Assembly: GCA_037127255.1 (NCBI GenBank)
Contig: JBANSL010000013.1
Location: forward strand, 24,461,688 to 24,525,687
Direction: 5' to 3'
Source of the DNA: Persicaria tinctoria
Taxonomy: Eukaryota > Streptophyta > Magnoliopsida > Caryophyllales > Polygonaceae
DNA: 64,000 bases
Of this stretch, positions 44,105 to 55,749 are shown piece by piece (position 1 is the stretch's first letter; the number at the start of each line of letters is the position of its first letter). Both the position numbers and the translations under genes were made by a program. The notes below the pieces were generated by a model, which was given only the letters and a program-made list of their open reading frames with translations, was not told the origin of the DNA and did not search any database.

Positions 44105-45076
44105 GTGGTTGGGTTTCGAAACTTGAGACCCTCTTTTTATTTTTTTATTTTTTAAAAAAAAGAAGCCCTATTTAATTTCTTTCAGAGACCGCTCTCTCCC
44201 TGTGTGTGTCTGTATGGGGTTGTGTTAGTTTTGTGTTGAGAGAGAATGTGTGTGGGAGTATTAATAGCCGTTGTCTGCGGAGGTTTCAGAAATCAGTAAC
44301 TATGGAGACTACCTACATAAAATAAGTTCTTTTTTTTATATATAAAAAAAAAAACACTTAATTGCAGAATTAGTACCAAAGAGTGAGCCCTAGCTGCTAG
44401 GTGGAGTCTATCTGTCAATGGACAATGGTTGGGTTGGGTTGGGCAATGGGCATGCAAGCAAAGTCAGCCTCAGTGATTAGGGGTTGTATTATATATATTA
44501 TTATATGTTACATATATAAATATGTAACTATGGAAAATGGTAGGGGGAGGAGTATTTAATTTTCAGATCTCTGTAATCTGTGATTTGGGAGATTCGCTAC
44601 CTTTGAATATCCAACCAGTCAACATGCATTTAGCACTTCCAACTACGAACTTTTGTTTTTGGTAAATTACAACAAATCAGGGAATTAAATCACCACCAAT
44701 CAATAATCAATAAATTTTGATTCTTTTTAAAAAAATGTTAACTATAAATATCATTTTATAGATCAAAGTCAACTTGTTAGAGTGATAAGAGAGATGTGAC
44801 TTGTGATAAAAAAAAAAAAAAAGATAAGAGAGATGTGACTTTTATAGGGTTAAGGGTTCAAATCTCACCCTTACACATTTTGAGAAATTAGTCGACAACT
44901 TCAAAACTCTACAATACAAAAAAAAAAACTTATTATAAACAACTTTTATCGTTTATTATGTATACACAATTTTTTTAGAATCATATAAAATTATACTCTA
45001 TAAAATATATACTTTTAAATTATTTTTAAAAATGAATAAAAAAATTATTTTATATAGTATTTTATAATATATAAAA
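44105..45076. other. CLE 5' flank and intergenic
   Basis: Contains GA/CT-rich and TG-rich patches at 44185-44260 and a SINE-like segment at 44770-44880. No ORF. Confidence 0.45.
44770..44880 (+). repeat. SINE-like segment with internal duplication
   Basis: GATAAGAGAGATGTGACTT occurs twice around an A15 run, followed by a B-box-like GGGTTCAAATCTC. It could be a tRNA-derived SINE fragment; no TSD was assigned. Confidence 0.3.
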
Positions 45077-45878
45077 GGGAAAACTAATTAAAATATCCCC
45101 ACCTTTGGGAGTATGGTAAAAATATATCCTCAACTTTCAAATATAATAAAAGTATCCCGACCTTTGAGGGTTGTGGTAATATATTACCACGAGTTTTCTC
45201 ACGGGTCATAAATGCTGACAAATGCAGCCTATGTGGATTTTTTTTGGACAAGGCAGCTTACATGGAAACACTTTTACAAATTAGCACTAAAATTGGGCTT
45301 CTTGAACGGTTTCCTTAGGAAAAAAATAAACCGACAACAAAATTAAACCCGAAAAACGAAATTGATTCAACCAAGCGACTAATCCGGTCAAAATTTCCTC
45401 AAATTAATACAACATGACTATTCCTAACACCAAGCCGACAGTAAAACTAAACCGACAACAACTGTAACAATGAAGAGGGGGAAAAAACATACTCAGCCAA
45501 GTCCGTAAACGAATCAAAGAGGAAGAAGATGTGAGAGAGACAACTCAAGATAGAAGTCCACGAGGGAGGAAGACGATCATTGAAGAGGAACCTTGAGCTG
45601 TCTGGAAGGCCCGAAAGACAATTTAATAGGCGACCACGAAAAAAGATAGGAGGGAGGAAAAAAGTTGGGTATGAAACCGGTCAAGCTCTTTATTTTTTCC
45701 TAAGGAAATCGTTTAAGAAAACCCTTTGTCAAAAAAAATCCACGTAGGCCGCATTGTCAGCATTTTAGACCCGTGAGAAAACATATGGTAATATATTACC
45801 ACTACCCTCAAAGGTCGGGATATTTTTATTACATTTGAAAGTTGAGGATATATTTTTACCATACCTCCAAAGGTGGTG
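45077..45878. mobile_element. Second copy of the 32348-33179 MULE, right end truncated
   Basis: The left TIR starts GGGAAAACTAATTAAAAT as in the first copy. The right TIR stops at CCTCCAAAGGTGG, lacking the last 25 bp or so. The interior (about 45300-45700) matches the first copy only as reverse complement. Confidence 0.8.
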
Positions 45879-45938
45879 GAGCCAACAACAAAGGAGAAGT
45901 ATGTAGGAGCGCATGCCCTCCTCTCATTTGAAGACCTA

Positions 45939-46139
45939 CACTAGTACAAAAAAAAAATACTACATTTTAGCCCGAGCGAATTTATTATATAACCCGGATA
46001 TATGTAAATTTGGGTCCGGACATCACAGTGGTGTAATAATAGGTAAACAACCCGAATATATAAATTACATGCCCGGTTTATTTGAGTAGGCCAAATTTCT
46101 CTTGAAATTGAGAATAGACAATATAACCCGAATCTATTT
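45939..46139. mobile_element. CACTA transposon terminus (fragment)
   Basis: CACTAGTACAAAAAA is a canonical CACTA end. Subterminal TATAACCCG repeats follow. The fragment is cut at 46140 by the LTR element; the other end was not found. Confidence 0.55.
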
Positions 46140-46324
46140 TGATACGGGATAAGCCGTAGGGTGACCCGATCTTCGAAAATCAAGACTCAAGTGCAAGAAA
46201 AGAACAAGAATGATGCAAGAACTATGGAAGACTCGAAATTGATGAATAAGACTCAACAAGACTCGGCTGTAATATGAAGGAAAGACACGAAATTGATGCA
46301 AGAATGCAAGACACGATAGTGGGT

Positions 46325-46498
46325 GAAGCGATCTATATAGAACAAGATGAAGACCCTTGGCTCGAAAGGCAAGATCCAACACCAATGACTATATAACCCG
46401 TTTTGATAACCGAAGCGATATATATAGAACAAGATGAAGACCCTTGGCTCGGAAGGCAAGATCCAACACCAATGACTATATAACTCGTTTCTATAACC
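46325..46498. repeat. Tandem 87-bp repeat in the LTR (2 units)
   Basis: Units 46325-46411 and 46412-46498 both contain GAACAAGATGAAGACCCTTG and CCAACACCAATGACTATATA. Confidence 0.9.
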
Positions 46499-46557
46499 CT
46501 ACACAACCAAGCGGACAACTTGGAGGCACAAGGAGGGGGTTCGTGGATGCTTGATAG

Positions 46558-46651
46558 CACCAATCCTATGACGACAATCGACACACACCATGCATGATGG
46601 ATATCACCAATCCTATGACGAGAATCGACACACACCATACATGTGGTCGCA
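46558..46651. repeat. Tandem 47-bp repeat in the LTR (2 units)
   Basis: CACCAATCCTATGACGA.AATCGACACACACCAT starts at 46558 and 46605. Confidence 0.85.
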
Positions 46652-47378
46652 CCAACCCACCAAAGAGGATCGACACACACAAGACAAACCAAGCTAGAAC
46701 AACACATCGAATCTTATCCCACGCAGGGGAACTCGGTTCCTCCCTAGGAGAACTCTCCAACTCTGACTTTTTGTCAAAAATTCAATTCTATCTGATTTTA
46801 ATATATGAATGAAAGCGTCTTAAATAGAAAACATAATCCTAGAAAATCCTAGGTTGGCCAACTCTATCCTTTGCAAAAGGATAGAATCTTGCTTGAAAAA
46901 TAAATAATAATAAAGTAGATAAATCGTAGATAAAATCAAACTACTTGGTTGTCAAGGAAATATCTTAAAGATAGATTTTTCCTTTTTCACTTTATTTATC
47001 CTAGCAAATAAATATAAAAACTAATTAGATATAATATCAATTAATTGAAAATTCAACTAATAGATATTATTCTAATGTACATTATTCCTAAATAAATATA
47101 ATGCTTAAGACGAAAAACTAAATATGAAAAGATAATTATTTTCGTCCAAACAGTGAACAACTGCAAAGGTGTTGATTTTCGGTCATGTTCTCGGTAGATT
47201 CTGGAAAAACTTTCAACAACAAAGTTGTATATCTTTTCATCCTCGTTCCAAAAAGGTATGGCACAATCCAATCAATTATGACTCCAAACGACCCATTTTA
47301 CTGAGACGTCGTAAAGTTGCCAAATCTGTTGAACGAATCCAAACTTGTTGATAAACACCACTTGTTTTCCCTTCATCA

Positions 47379-48307
47379 TTCTCCCCTTCTTGAAAAGGAT
47401 TCGCCCTCGAATCCGGGATGTTATTTGAGCAAGGAGATGCAATTTGTGGTGGTGTAGGCCTGGCGGATGGTGGTGGCGGATGCAACATGACGACACTATG
47501 TGATACGACCTGAAGGATCGATCCAACAAGTTACAAAGCTTCAACCAAGCACGAGAACAAAATTTGAAACACACGACTCTTTTATTTGGATTTTTCTAGA
47601 TTTATGGGAAAATAAAAACAAGATATGGATGACTAAATCTATGAGCATCTCACCCATCGACTTACCAAACTCGCCCTCTCACTCGTCGGCATCTCACGCC
47701 CGAGCAATCAAGTCTTTGTTTGAACAACTCTAACAAGCATCTCACCGAAAAGAGTTACACAAACGGGATCATTCCTCTGCCTCTCACTCCGGAATGGGGT
47801 GTCAAAATGGCATCTCACCAAATCAACCAAACACACACACTTTTTCCCAAAAATTATCAACTCAAATCTTATTTCTCATGACAAAGGTTGAGGCATTTTA
47901 TAGCCATAAAACAAGCAACAATTAAAACAACAAATTAAAGACGGAAAAGATGAAAAGTTTCTCGGAATTGATGGAGAAATGTGGTCAACCTCATGGTGGA
48001 AAATGAAGGGTTGGTTGTCCTCATAAAGTGTAGAAAACCATCAATTTCCATTAAATGAAGACCTATTGATACATCTCATCTATTCCGACTTCATTCAATG
48101 CATCGGGAAAACTGTCCAGATTTCGGACTGCTGAACTATTGCCAATTTCGGACCTGTTCTTAGATGATTTCGGCACTTTAGTCTTCATGAAAGATGTACC
48201 CCTTCGAATTATCTTTCCAAAAAGTACTCACACACCTCTATCGGACAAATATAGCTTCTGTTATGACTAAAACACCGAGCATGTGTCGAAAGAGCTCGGA
48301 TCACATC
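47379..48307 (-). other. Internal remnant of the gypsy-type element
   Basis: Only the polyprotein tail (about 47380-47430) is recognisable. The remainder has short repeats and LTR-like phrases but no coding region. Confidence 0.45.
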
Positions 48308-48685
48308 ACTATGGCCCATAGTCATGGACACGGGTCCGACCCGTCGACCGGGTCAACAACCCGGGGGGTATGACCCTAACCCTGACCTCCCATTCTGACG
48401 GGTCGACGGGTCAGCAGGTCGGAGTGTCGGGTCGGCCACGTGGCAATGAAGAATGGAAATTGGCCGACCCGCCGGGTCAAGACCGGGTTGGTTTTTTTTT
48501 TTTGTGATGTTTTGTGAATTTGTTTAATATGGTTTCGTGTTTAATGGTGTTTGGGTTTGGGGGGGGGGGAAGAGGGAAGAAGGGCTTGAATCGGTTTTCC
48601 AATTGCCTACGTATCCTCCTTGGGGAAAGGAATCAAAGCTCACGTAGTTCTTTACCTATTGTCTGAACCCCGCTTACCTATTCGG

Positions 48686-51600
48686 CTATTCATCGGTGTC
48701 GGATTGGCGCTGGCCCTGGGGATCGATGACTCCACCGTCCACGGAGCTCCCGACCGATTCCGAGTCCATTCCATCATCAGGCTCTGACCCGGTGGACATG
48801 ATGTTCCTCTGAATTCTCATCTCAGCCGTCTTCCAATCAGTGAGGCATACTTGTGCTTCGAGGTTATCAGGGAGCAAGTTTGATCTCTTCTCAGTAAGAA
48901 TTTGTCCCCCTAGGCTGAATAATTGTTCCACTGCGACGGTGGAACAAGGGGCTCCAAGTATTTGTCGAGCGATCCCCTACAAGGTCGGAAATCGCTGTCT
49001 TTGTACTCGACCCCACCATTCTAAAATATCAAAATCTTCATCTTCATCACTGCGAAATTCAAAGTTAGTAGACAAGTATTCGTCGAGCTCCGAGTGCGGG
49101 CTCGACGAGTGTAAAGACCCAAAATTTTAAAATAGTATTTTATGAATTAAAATAAATTTCAATATTAAATTTCTGAAATTCTGAAAATTTTGGAAGACTC
49201 CGTCCTTGGTCAAAATGATTCTTTATTTTAGTCAATTCAAAGCAAATTCAAGCATATATTTGAACTCGATTTAAAAACAGTCGGTTCGCATACCAGAATC
49301 TATTTGAGGGAAATTTGTTAAGTAATGTGGTAATATTTCCATCACTTAAGAATAGCGGATTTATTTTGTAAATTTTCATAAGCTAACTTAACCCTAGTTC
49401 ACCGGGTATATATACCCTTTATCCCCACCCAATGTGTGCCGCCCCATTCACTGTTGCTTCATCTCCCCCCTGCCTCACGAGCTCTCTTCCGTCCTCAGCT
49501 GCTACTCCCTCAAAACAAAACTAAATTGAGAAACTTGAAGATCCATGGCTACTCTCCTCCATCTCGGCCTCCTTCTACCAGATCCGAAGAAGTCGAAGCT
49601 CCCATGGCTCTCGTCTCCTCTCTCTCCCATTCTTCCTACTCGGACCTCTCACTCTCTCGCTCACAAGCCCTCCATGGCCGCCTCGGTTCAGCCTCTCACC
49701 CCGCTATTCCCATCGGCTTCTACTCTACCCGACACCCCATTCTCTCTCTCGGTCACCTTCCTTATTGTTGAGGAAGCGACTAGGCCGCTGAAGCCTAATA
49801 GAGTCGACGCCATCCTCAAGCTGGAGCAGCGCCCCTAGCCAGGAGCTCGGATCCACGCCGCCGACCTGGGCGCTGTCCTGTCTGACCTCGCCTCTGGCAC
49901 TACCACTGACGAGTCTGAATCGTCGAGACCGTCTCAGCACCTGCATCTTCCTCCGCCCTCCTCCCGCTGCGATCGAACCCACAGCCATCTCAAGTAGCTT
50001 GGCGCCGACGAACCCAACGCCCGGACCGGACTCCAGATCGTCCCTCAAAGCCTCGAGCACTTCCTTGTCGGGATTGGGGGTATAATTTCCGGGCTCCTTT
50101 TCTTAGCCATGTTCCTTCTAATTAGTTTTGGTTTTGACTGGACTAAACTTGTTTTAGATGGCTTTTGAGCGGAGTTGGCCGATTGAATTGGATTTGAAAT
50201 ATTGGCTTCGGAAGTTTTACTTGTACACTGGCTAATTGGGTCTTGTTGTTGTCGCGATGTTGGTTGCCTTGTGGATTAGTTCTGTTAACCTTAATAATTT
50301 GACTAGATCACCTCTATATTAATTACTGTATTAAAGAGGGTTGTAGATTCAAACGTGGTTATGAATTTAACTTGAGTAGTTGTTACAATTGGGATGTTTA
50401 TTTAAGCTTGAGGATTGTTGACTTAGATTTATTATAGTGATAAACTAAACTAGTAGATAAGTGGCTAATAAGTTACTTGATTGAGATAGGAAATTTTAAC
50501 TCGGACTTGAGAATTCGATCCTATTAATGGGTTACAACTATGAATGAATTGAATTAGAAAAGTCTTATGGAGCATGTCCTGATAACTTGTTATGTTTAAT
50601 CTTGTTTGTGTTGACTTCAAGCTTTTATTGAGTGATTTAGTGATAATTGAATTCATAATGGATTTTAGAAATGTTGACTTACTCCCTAATTATCAACGAA
50701 TATAAGATACTTGTTGCCTTCTTGACATATTTAAGAATTTTGGTTTCCCTTGGGTTTGACTTGATTGAATGACCAGTGAATTTTAATTTACATGCGAAGT
50801 TATACGAAGTATGTGAATAAGAGATGAATATATGTGAATAGAAGCATGATTAGATGTTACATGAGTCATTGGGTGATATGTGAATTAAAATATGATGAGA
50901 TAAGATACTACGATCTGAAAATGAGACATGACGAGATGTTGTGATATGTTCTGAGATAAGTTGAGATGAATTGAGAATGATGGTCTTGATGAGAATACCC
51001 GATTACTTGAATAAAATACTATTCAGTCTTGTAGTCACCTGCTTGTGTGATAATTAAACATGTATTGATGAGCTATTCCTTGCTTATTACTTGCTAGTGT
51101 GATTGGATGATTCTCTGAGTGACTTGTTGGCCGATGGACGAGTATCTAGTGACTTGTTTGCTGGTTAATTGGATGTGAAGACTTCAGGTAAGTTCCCTAG
51201 GGGCTTACTCAGATTGGACATTCATGTCTGTTGTTGCATCTTATGTTAGGTGTTGCATATGCATAATAGCATGTCATGTAGTATCCTATTTAGGTTGCAC
51301 TAATTGAATGAGCATCTGCTTACTTTATGCGTTTGAAACAGAACGGCCGTTATCTGTGATAGTCCTAGAGTCTTTGCTAGGGTCATAGGGTAGCCCAGCC
51401 TCATCGGGTACCCTGAGTCAATCGAGTCATGAACTTCCTTGTATTATGAGATGCCTGCGGGCTTTATTGTGGAGCGGGTTAGGCATGCGTGCCGCCCGAT
51501 TATGATGGAATGCATTCACGAGCTGGCCAGTCTCCGCCTATCGGAAGGGGTGGAGGTAGGAGAGGGATATGCCACTTGGCATTGTCTTGGGCCCTTTACA

Positions 51601-54055
51601 GTATTTTTACACATTATTATAACCAGGAGCATGCTAGTGTGTTTGACTTTCGTACTGCATTAGAGCATCTTTATTAGGTATAGCACATACTATGTGGCCT
51701 CAGCGAGGACTGCCGGTCCCGCATGAGTGGCTCGATCTGACTCCTTTCCCCGTTCTTTTTTTTAAGGTATTTTCTGCAGATCTTGTTTGCTCCTTGCTTC
51801 TGTGACGGGAAACCCTTTGGCGAATCGAAGAACCTAGCTAATATTCTAACTTGGTAAAATGGTAATCACTTGCTTATGATTTGGTTTGACCCGGCTTTGT
51901 CGTGGCATTTGTATCCTAGTTTTGCTTCCGCTTTACTTTCGGTTGAATTGGATTTTGCGACATAGTCTTAGGACAGGTAAAGGGTACCTAATGGCCCTTC
52001 GAGGTTTTTAGGGTTTGAAATCCCTCCTTCTACTAATCTTAAATGAGTTTGAAACCTCGACCCGTACCTGGATTGCAAGATCCGAACAAGGGGTTTTATC
52101 CCTTGAAACGTAACCCGAAAATCATAATTCTGGGCCGTTACAACGAGGACCTCGACCTCTTTGTGCCAAAAATATCTTTGGCAAGAGCCTTAGTTCAAGC
52201 GGTAATACTAGTGTGGGAGGAACCGCTCGAGCCGGAAGGCGCATGCGGAGGAATGTTAGGCGCTCTAGCGCCCGTAGAAAAAATAGTATATAATGCTTCA
52301 AGTATTCCTCTAACTCTAGCAACTATAATTAAAACATTGCAATCAGGATCATCTTGGATACCGAGCATAGGAAAATAGTTTTCTAAAAACTTTTGAAGCC
52401 CAGTTAATTTGTATCTAGGGTCGAAACAACAAGCTACGAGGAAAATATCAGGAATAACTTTGTAATAAGACAACCATTTCTCCCGCATGGTGAAAACAGC
52501 GTCGGATATGCATTGCACTTGAAGCCCGTCCTGAAGGGTTGTGGCAATGTTCATAGCGACAAAACATAAAACACTAGATGTAGGAATGTAAGCATGACTA
52601 AAAGTTTCGGTTGCATGATGGAAAACCTTGAAAACCTCAATTATATCTCGAGCAACCACACACACATCCCCAAAAACGTTTGAACCTTCGATGTTTTGGG
52701 TGGCAAAAGCGGAAAGAAGTTCTATATATATATAAGAATAAAAAATCATTTTGTATGTCAAGTTCCGATCCACCGAGTGATAGCATCTCGGGGGAAGTTC
52801 TTCGGGCGGATGTTGTTAGATCGGCAAAACTGGTGCCATTGATGGCGAAGCTGTTTGCTTCGCCAAAGTGCCCGTAAGACATAACGAATAGGTTCGGCTA
52901 TCTGTTGTAAATACGTTAAATCATCTTGAACACATAAGTTTAAAATATGAGGTGCGCAACGAATATGGAAAAATCTCCCACTATCTCAGGCTGACAATAT
53001 TGTGTTAACTCTGGGATAGAGGCGGTGTTGGGGGATGCGTTGTCAAAACCGATAGAAAAAACTCTTTGAGTCAATCTATACTCTTTTAAAACTCATGAAA
53101 GAACCGCAACTATGTTACGGACCTTGTGGGCCTCGTCAAAAACTCAAAAAGCCAAAACTCGTTTGTGTAAAATGAACCGTTCATCCACCCAATGATAAGT
53201 GACACCCATATATGAGTGGTGTTGCAAGTGGTCGGTCCAAATATCACTACAAATTGAAGGATGTAAATCGCTATGTTTTTTTAAAATATTCAACTAATTC
53301 AGCTTTGCGGGTGTTATAATTTTTTTTATCATTTTTCTTTTACCTGTGTTTCGACTTATAGGTTGCCAAGCAGGCTGAACATTTTCCATAATAAATTCGT
53401 TGAAACATAAACGTTGTGAAAAGTTATAAGCTAGGCCTTTGGCCGCTATTATTTCAACAAAGTTACCACTACAACTAGCATAATCATAACTCCATAAACC
53501 AGGGGGTTGAGAGGAAGTAGTTGCGTATCTGGAAAGTTGAGTTTGACCTTTCGCCAAGCCGAGTTTCTCCGGATGCTTCGATTCAATATGGCGTCCGTAA
53601 TTTCCATATCTGTTCCCCTTCTTGTGTTTGTAGACCTTTGGGAAAAAGATGCACTTGACGGAGAAATAGTTTTCGCTCCATCCCGGAGCAAGCAGGCCTT
53701 TCTTGAACCAGTATTTCATCATGGCGGCCTTACAAGCGACCGGTTACTCGTCGGCGGCGTCGGGAGTGGCGTCGAGAGTGGCCTCGGGATCGGCCTCAAA
53801 ACCGGACTCCTGAGTCGGGATGGTGGAGTTCATGGAGGGAGTCCCCAGAGGAGCAACTTCCTCCTCCTCAATTCCCGGCTGCTCATCGAGTAGCATCTGA
53901 TTCCGACCTCGTCGCGATCCACTCGCTCCAGCTCCGGAAACGGAGGCGCTACGTCGAAGGCTAGGCTCCGGTTGGTGACTCGATCCCGATCCGCTCCCCT
54001 TGCTTGAAGACGGGGCTCCGCTAACACTCCTTCGACCTCGGGAAAACATTTTCAA
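48686..54055 (-). pseudogene. hAT transposase, split by a solo LTR
   Basis: Starts MKMFSRGRRSVSG at 54055, with a Ser/Gly-rich low-complexity N-terminus. A degenerate BED finger follows (VKCIFF, HIESKHPEKLG; the second Cys is Phe). Next come TQLSRY, AYNFSQRLCFNEFI and VQPAWQPISRNTGKRKMIKK, then SICSDIWTDH with GVTYHWVDE (about 53160-53260), FDNASPNT, CAPHILNLCVQDD (about 52930) and a DUF4413-like VACCFDPRYKL (about 52410). After the 3-kb LTR the dimerisation domain resumes (DILEWWGRVQRQRFPTL, APCSTVAVEQLFSLGGQIL, RSNLLPDNLEAQVCL), ending at 48686. Several frameshifts and stops make it a pseudogene. It would bind the TIRs and catalyse cut-and-paste transposition. Confidence 0.85.
49110..52142 (+). 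mobile_element. Solo LTR (3,033 bp), gypsy-type, inside the hAT transposase
   Basis: Begins TGTAAAGACCC, ends GGCCGTTACA, TSD ACGAG (49105-49109, 52143-52147). A TATA box (GGGTATATATACCC at about 49405) is followed by a GC-rich, leader-like region with the ORFs 49436-49838. No PBS, polypurine tract or genes adjoin it, so it is a solo LTR from LTR-LTR recombination. A related LTR lies in opposite orientation at 61782-63437. Long LTRs starting TGTAA.G.CCC are usual for Tekay/Del-type gypsy elements. Confidence 0.8.
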
Positions 54056-54243
54056 TAAAAGTGGATTAGATATTTGTTAAAATAATATGAATATGTAATT
54101 AAGACAAAAGGAGGAATAATGAAAAAAAGAAGGAGATGATAGAAGTAGGATTTGGTGATGCGAAGCGCCGAATTCTCGAAATTCTTGACTCGTGAACCAC
54201 CGACTTCCGAGATGGTGTGATGAAAATGGGAGGGAAGGGGTAG

Positions 54244-54253
54244 TATTTATAGG
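54244..54253 (-). promoter_or_regulatory. TATA box of the hAT transposase unit
   Basis: The minus strand reads CCTATAAATA about 190 bp upstream of the transposase ATG. Confidence 0.5.
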
Positions 54254-54810
54254 GAAATTTGGGTGGGTTTTGGAGCCAAATTCAGTCGGGTCCAACAGTC
54301 TACCTGGCGGGTCGGCCATTGGAAATTGAAAATGTCGACTGTTGGGCCCTTTTTTTTTTGCCCCTACCCGACCGTTGGCAATGGCAACCTGGGGTATTTT
54401 TTTTTTTTTCACTTTTTCACTTTGTAAATTTATAATAGGTTGTTTTGTTATTTTTTTATTCAAAAGTTGTTTTTTTGTTATGAAAATAAGTAAATAGTGA
54501 GATTATTTATTTATTTGATGGTCATAAATATTTATTTAGGTTTATTAATTTATATGTTGGATTAGTTAAAAAACCAATTAATACACACATAAAACACAAC
54601 TTTATTACAAACTGAACAATGATTACAAACTCGTACCGGGTTCATTGCCTCGGTCGATATCATGCTCGACGCTTCATGCATGCCATTACAATATAAAACA
54701 CTAACTTACTTCTTAGTTCCTACTTTATTTAGTACTTCATACGTTCATATTTTCATAACATCATAAACTTCACACAACACAACACTAAAATACTAATTAC
54801 TTGACGATCC

Positions 54811-55002
54811 TCATGCTTCGTCGATTTTTTTGGGATGCTTCTTGGCTAGATGATTCTTCAAGTTGCCATAACCCAAGTTGTTCATTATCTTGTACTTATG
54901 ACAACAATAACGACACTCCGCTTCGATCTTCCCCGGGGCTTGGACGGTTTTGTTGAAATGATTGAACAACGAGGAGCTCGAGGATCCGCTACGATCAGCC
55001 AT
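54811..55002 (-). CDS. Stand-alone BED zinc-finger ORF in the hAT
   Basis: A 63-codon intact ORF, MADRSGSSSSSLFNHFNK..., with one BED-type finger: C-x2-C in AECRYC, then GYGNLKNHLAKKHPKK supplying the two His. Apart from a Ser-rich start there is nothing else; no catalytic domain. It has its own TATA box (55093-55102) and lies 756 bp upstream of the transposase ORF on the same strand. BED fingers bind DNA, so this could be a DNA-binding accessory or competitor of the transposase, or the leftover first exon of a second transposase copy. Its finger keeps both Cys residues, whereas the transposase's own finger has lost one. Confidence 0.6.
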   Translation of the reverse strand: MADRSGSSSSSLFNHFNKTVQAPGKIEAECRYCCHKYKIMNNLGYGNLKNHLAKKHPKKIDEA

Positions 55003-55092
55003 TACGACGATTGACGGAATGACGAGAATGAAATGTAAGTAATTTGATTGATGGGAGGTTTAAGTGAAATGGATTGGGGAAGAGGGAAGGAC

Positions 55093-55102
55093 TATTTATA
55101 GG
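55093..55102 (-). promoter_or_regulatory. TATA box of the BED ORF unit
   Basis: The minus strand reads CCTATAAATAG about 95 bp upstream of the ATG at 55002. Confidence 0.5.
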
Positions 55103-55432
55103 CTCGAGCCTATGTTCAACCCAAGCAGCGGCTAGTTTTTTTTTAAAAAAATAAACGTTCAAGTGGGTCCCATCCAAACGGCTAGTTTTTTAAAGTGTCA
55201 ACCCGTGTGACCCTCTGGGTCACGGGTTCTATTTCCCTCTAGCATAACCCTGACCCTCAACCCGAGTCAACCCTTCGACCCTGACCCGGCGGGTCATGGG
55301 TCGACACGCCCGACCCGTGACCCGTGGACATGTCTAACTATGGGACTCTGTCTTTGCAAAAAAAAAAATTGTGTTTTTGTGTTTTTATGACGAATAAAAG
55401 AAAAGACTCAACTTTTGATGTCGATAACCTAA

Positions 55433-55444
55433 GCTCTGATACCA
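55433..55444 (-). promoter_or_regulatory. Primer-binding site of the degraded LTR element
   Basis: The minus strand reads TGGTATCAGAGC, 3 bp from the LTR start TGATACGG at 55448. Confidence 0.75.
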
Positions 55445-55485
55445 ATTTGATACGGAATAAGCCGTAGGGTGGTCCGATCTTCGAG

Positions 55486-55749
55486 CTATATAGTCCTTTT
55501 TTAAAAAAAACACCGTTTTTTTTCATAATAATCCAACTTGATATTTTTTATCTACATTTTCATAAAAAGTACTTTCCATACCACAAGTATAACCCAAAAC
55601 AGAATGATTTAAACAAGTGTACACATAATCAACTACAATTACATCATAACAACCACAAGCTTTTAATCAAGATTCTTATAAAGCATTCCAGAACAAGACA
55701 TGAGAATGTAACAACCACAAATCGTTTTGTCAGAGGCACTGCAATAATT
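55486..55749. other. AT-rich flank, possibly 3' UTR of the next locus
   Basis: No ORF. It may contain the 3' end of the coiled-coil locus on the minus strand. Confidence 0.35.

Larger units (their letters stand above)
46140..47378 (-). repeat. 3' LTR of a gypsy-type element (1,239 bp)
   Basis: It begins TGATACGGGATAAGCCGTAG (plus strand) and ends CATCA at 47378. A polypurine-like AAGAAGGGGAGAA follows on the minus strand. The same start recurs at 55448 next to a PBS. It contains two tandem 87-bp units and a 47-bp tandem pair. Confidence 0.7.
48319..55336 (-). mobile_element. hAT transposon, about 7.0 kb, inactive
   Basis: TIRs are TAGTCATGGACACGGGTC on the left and TAGACATGTCCACGGGTC on the right (reverse complement). 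The right flank ACTATGGG and left flank ACTATGGC form an imperfect 8-bp TSD, with 2-3 bp of border uncertainty at the left. Subterminal regions are packed with GGTCGGGT/GACGGGTC motifs. The element encodes a transposase (48686-54055) and a separate BED-finger ORF (54811-55002), and hosts a solo LTR at 49110-52142. Confidence 0.85.
46140..55485 (-). mobile_element. Degraded gypsy-type LTR element hosting a 7-kb hAT
   Basis: The 3' LTR is complete. The internal region is reduced to 47379-48307 and 55345-55447, carrying a polyprotein-tail signature (DSRANPFQEGEND) and a PBS (55433-55444). The 5' LTR is reduced to about 40 bp (55448-55485). No gag or pol survives. The hAT at 48319-55336 lies inside the internal part. 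Confidence 0.6.

Noticed and set aside
49436..49838. ORFs of 111 and 97 codons as plant genes
   Set aside because: They lie in the transcribed leader of a solo LTR just after its TATA box, overlap in different frames and show no domain.
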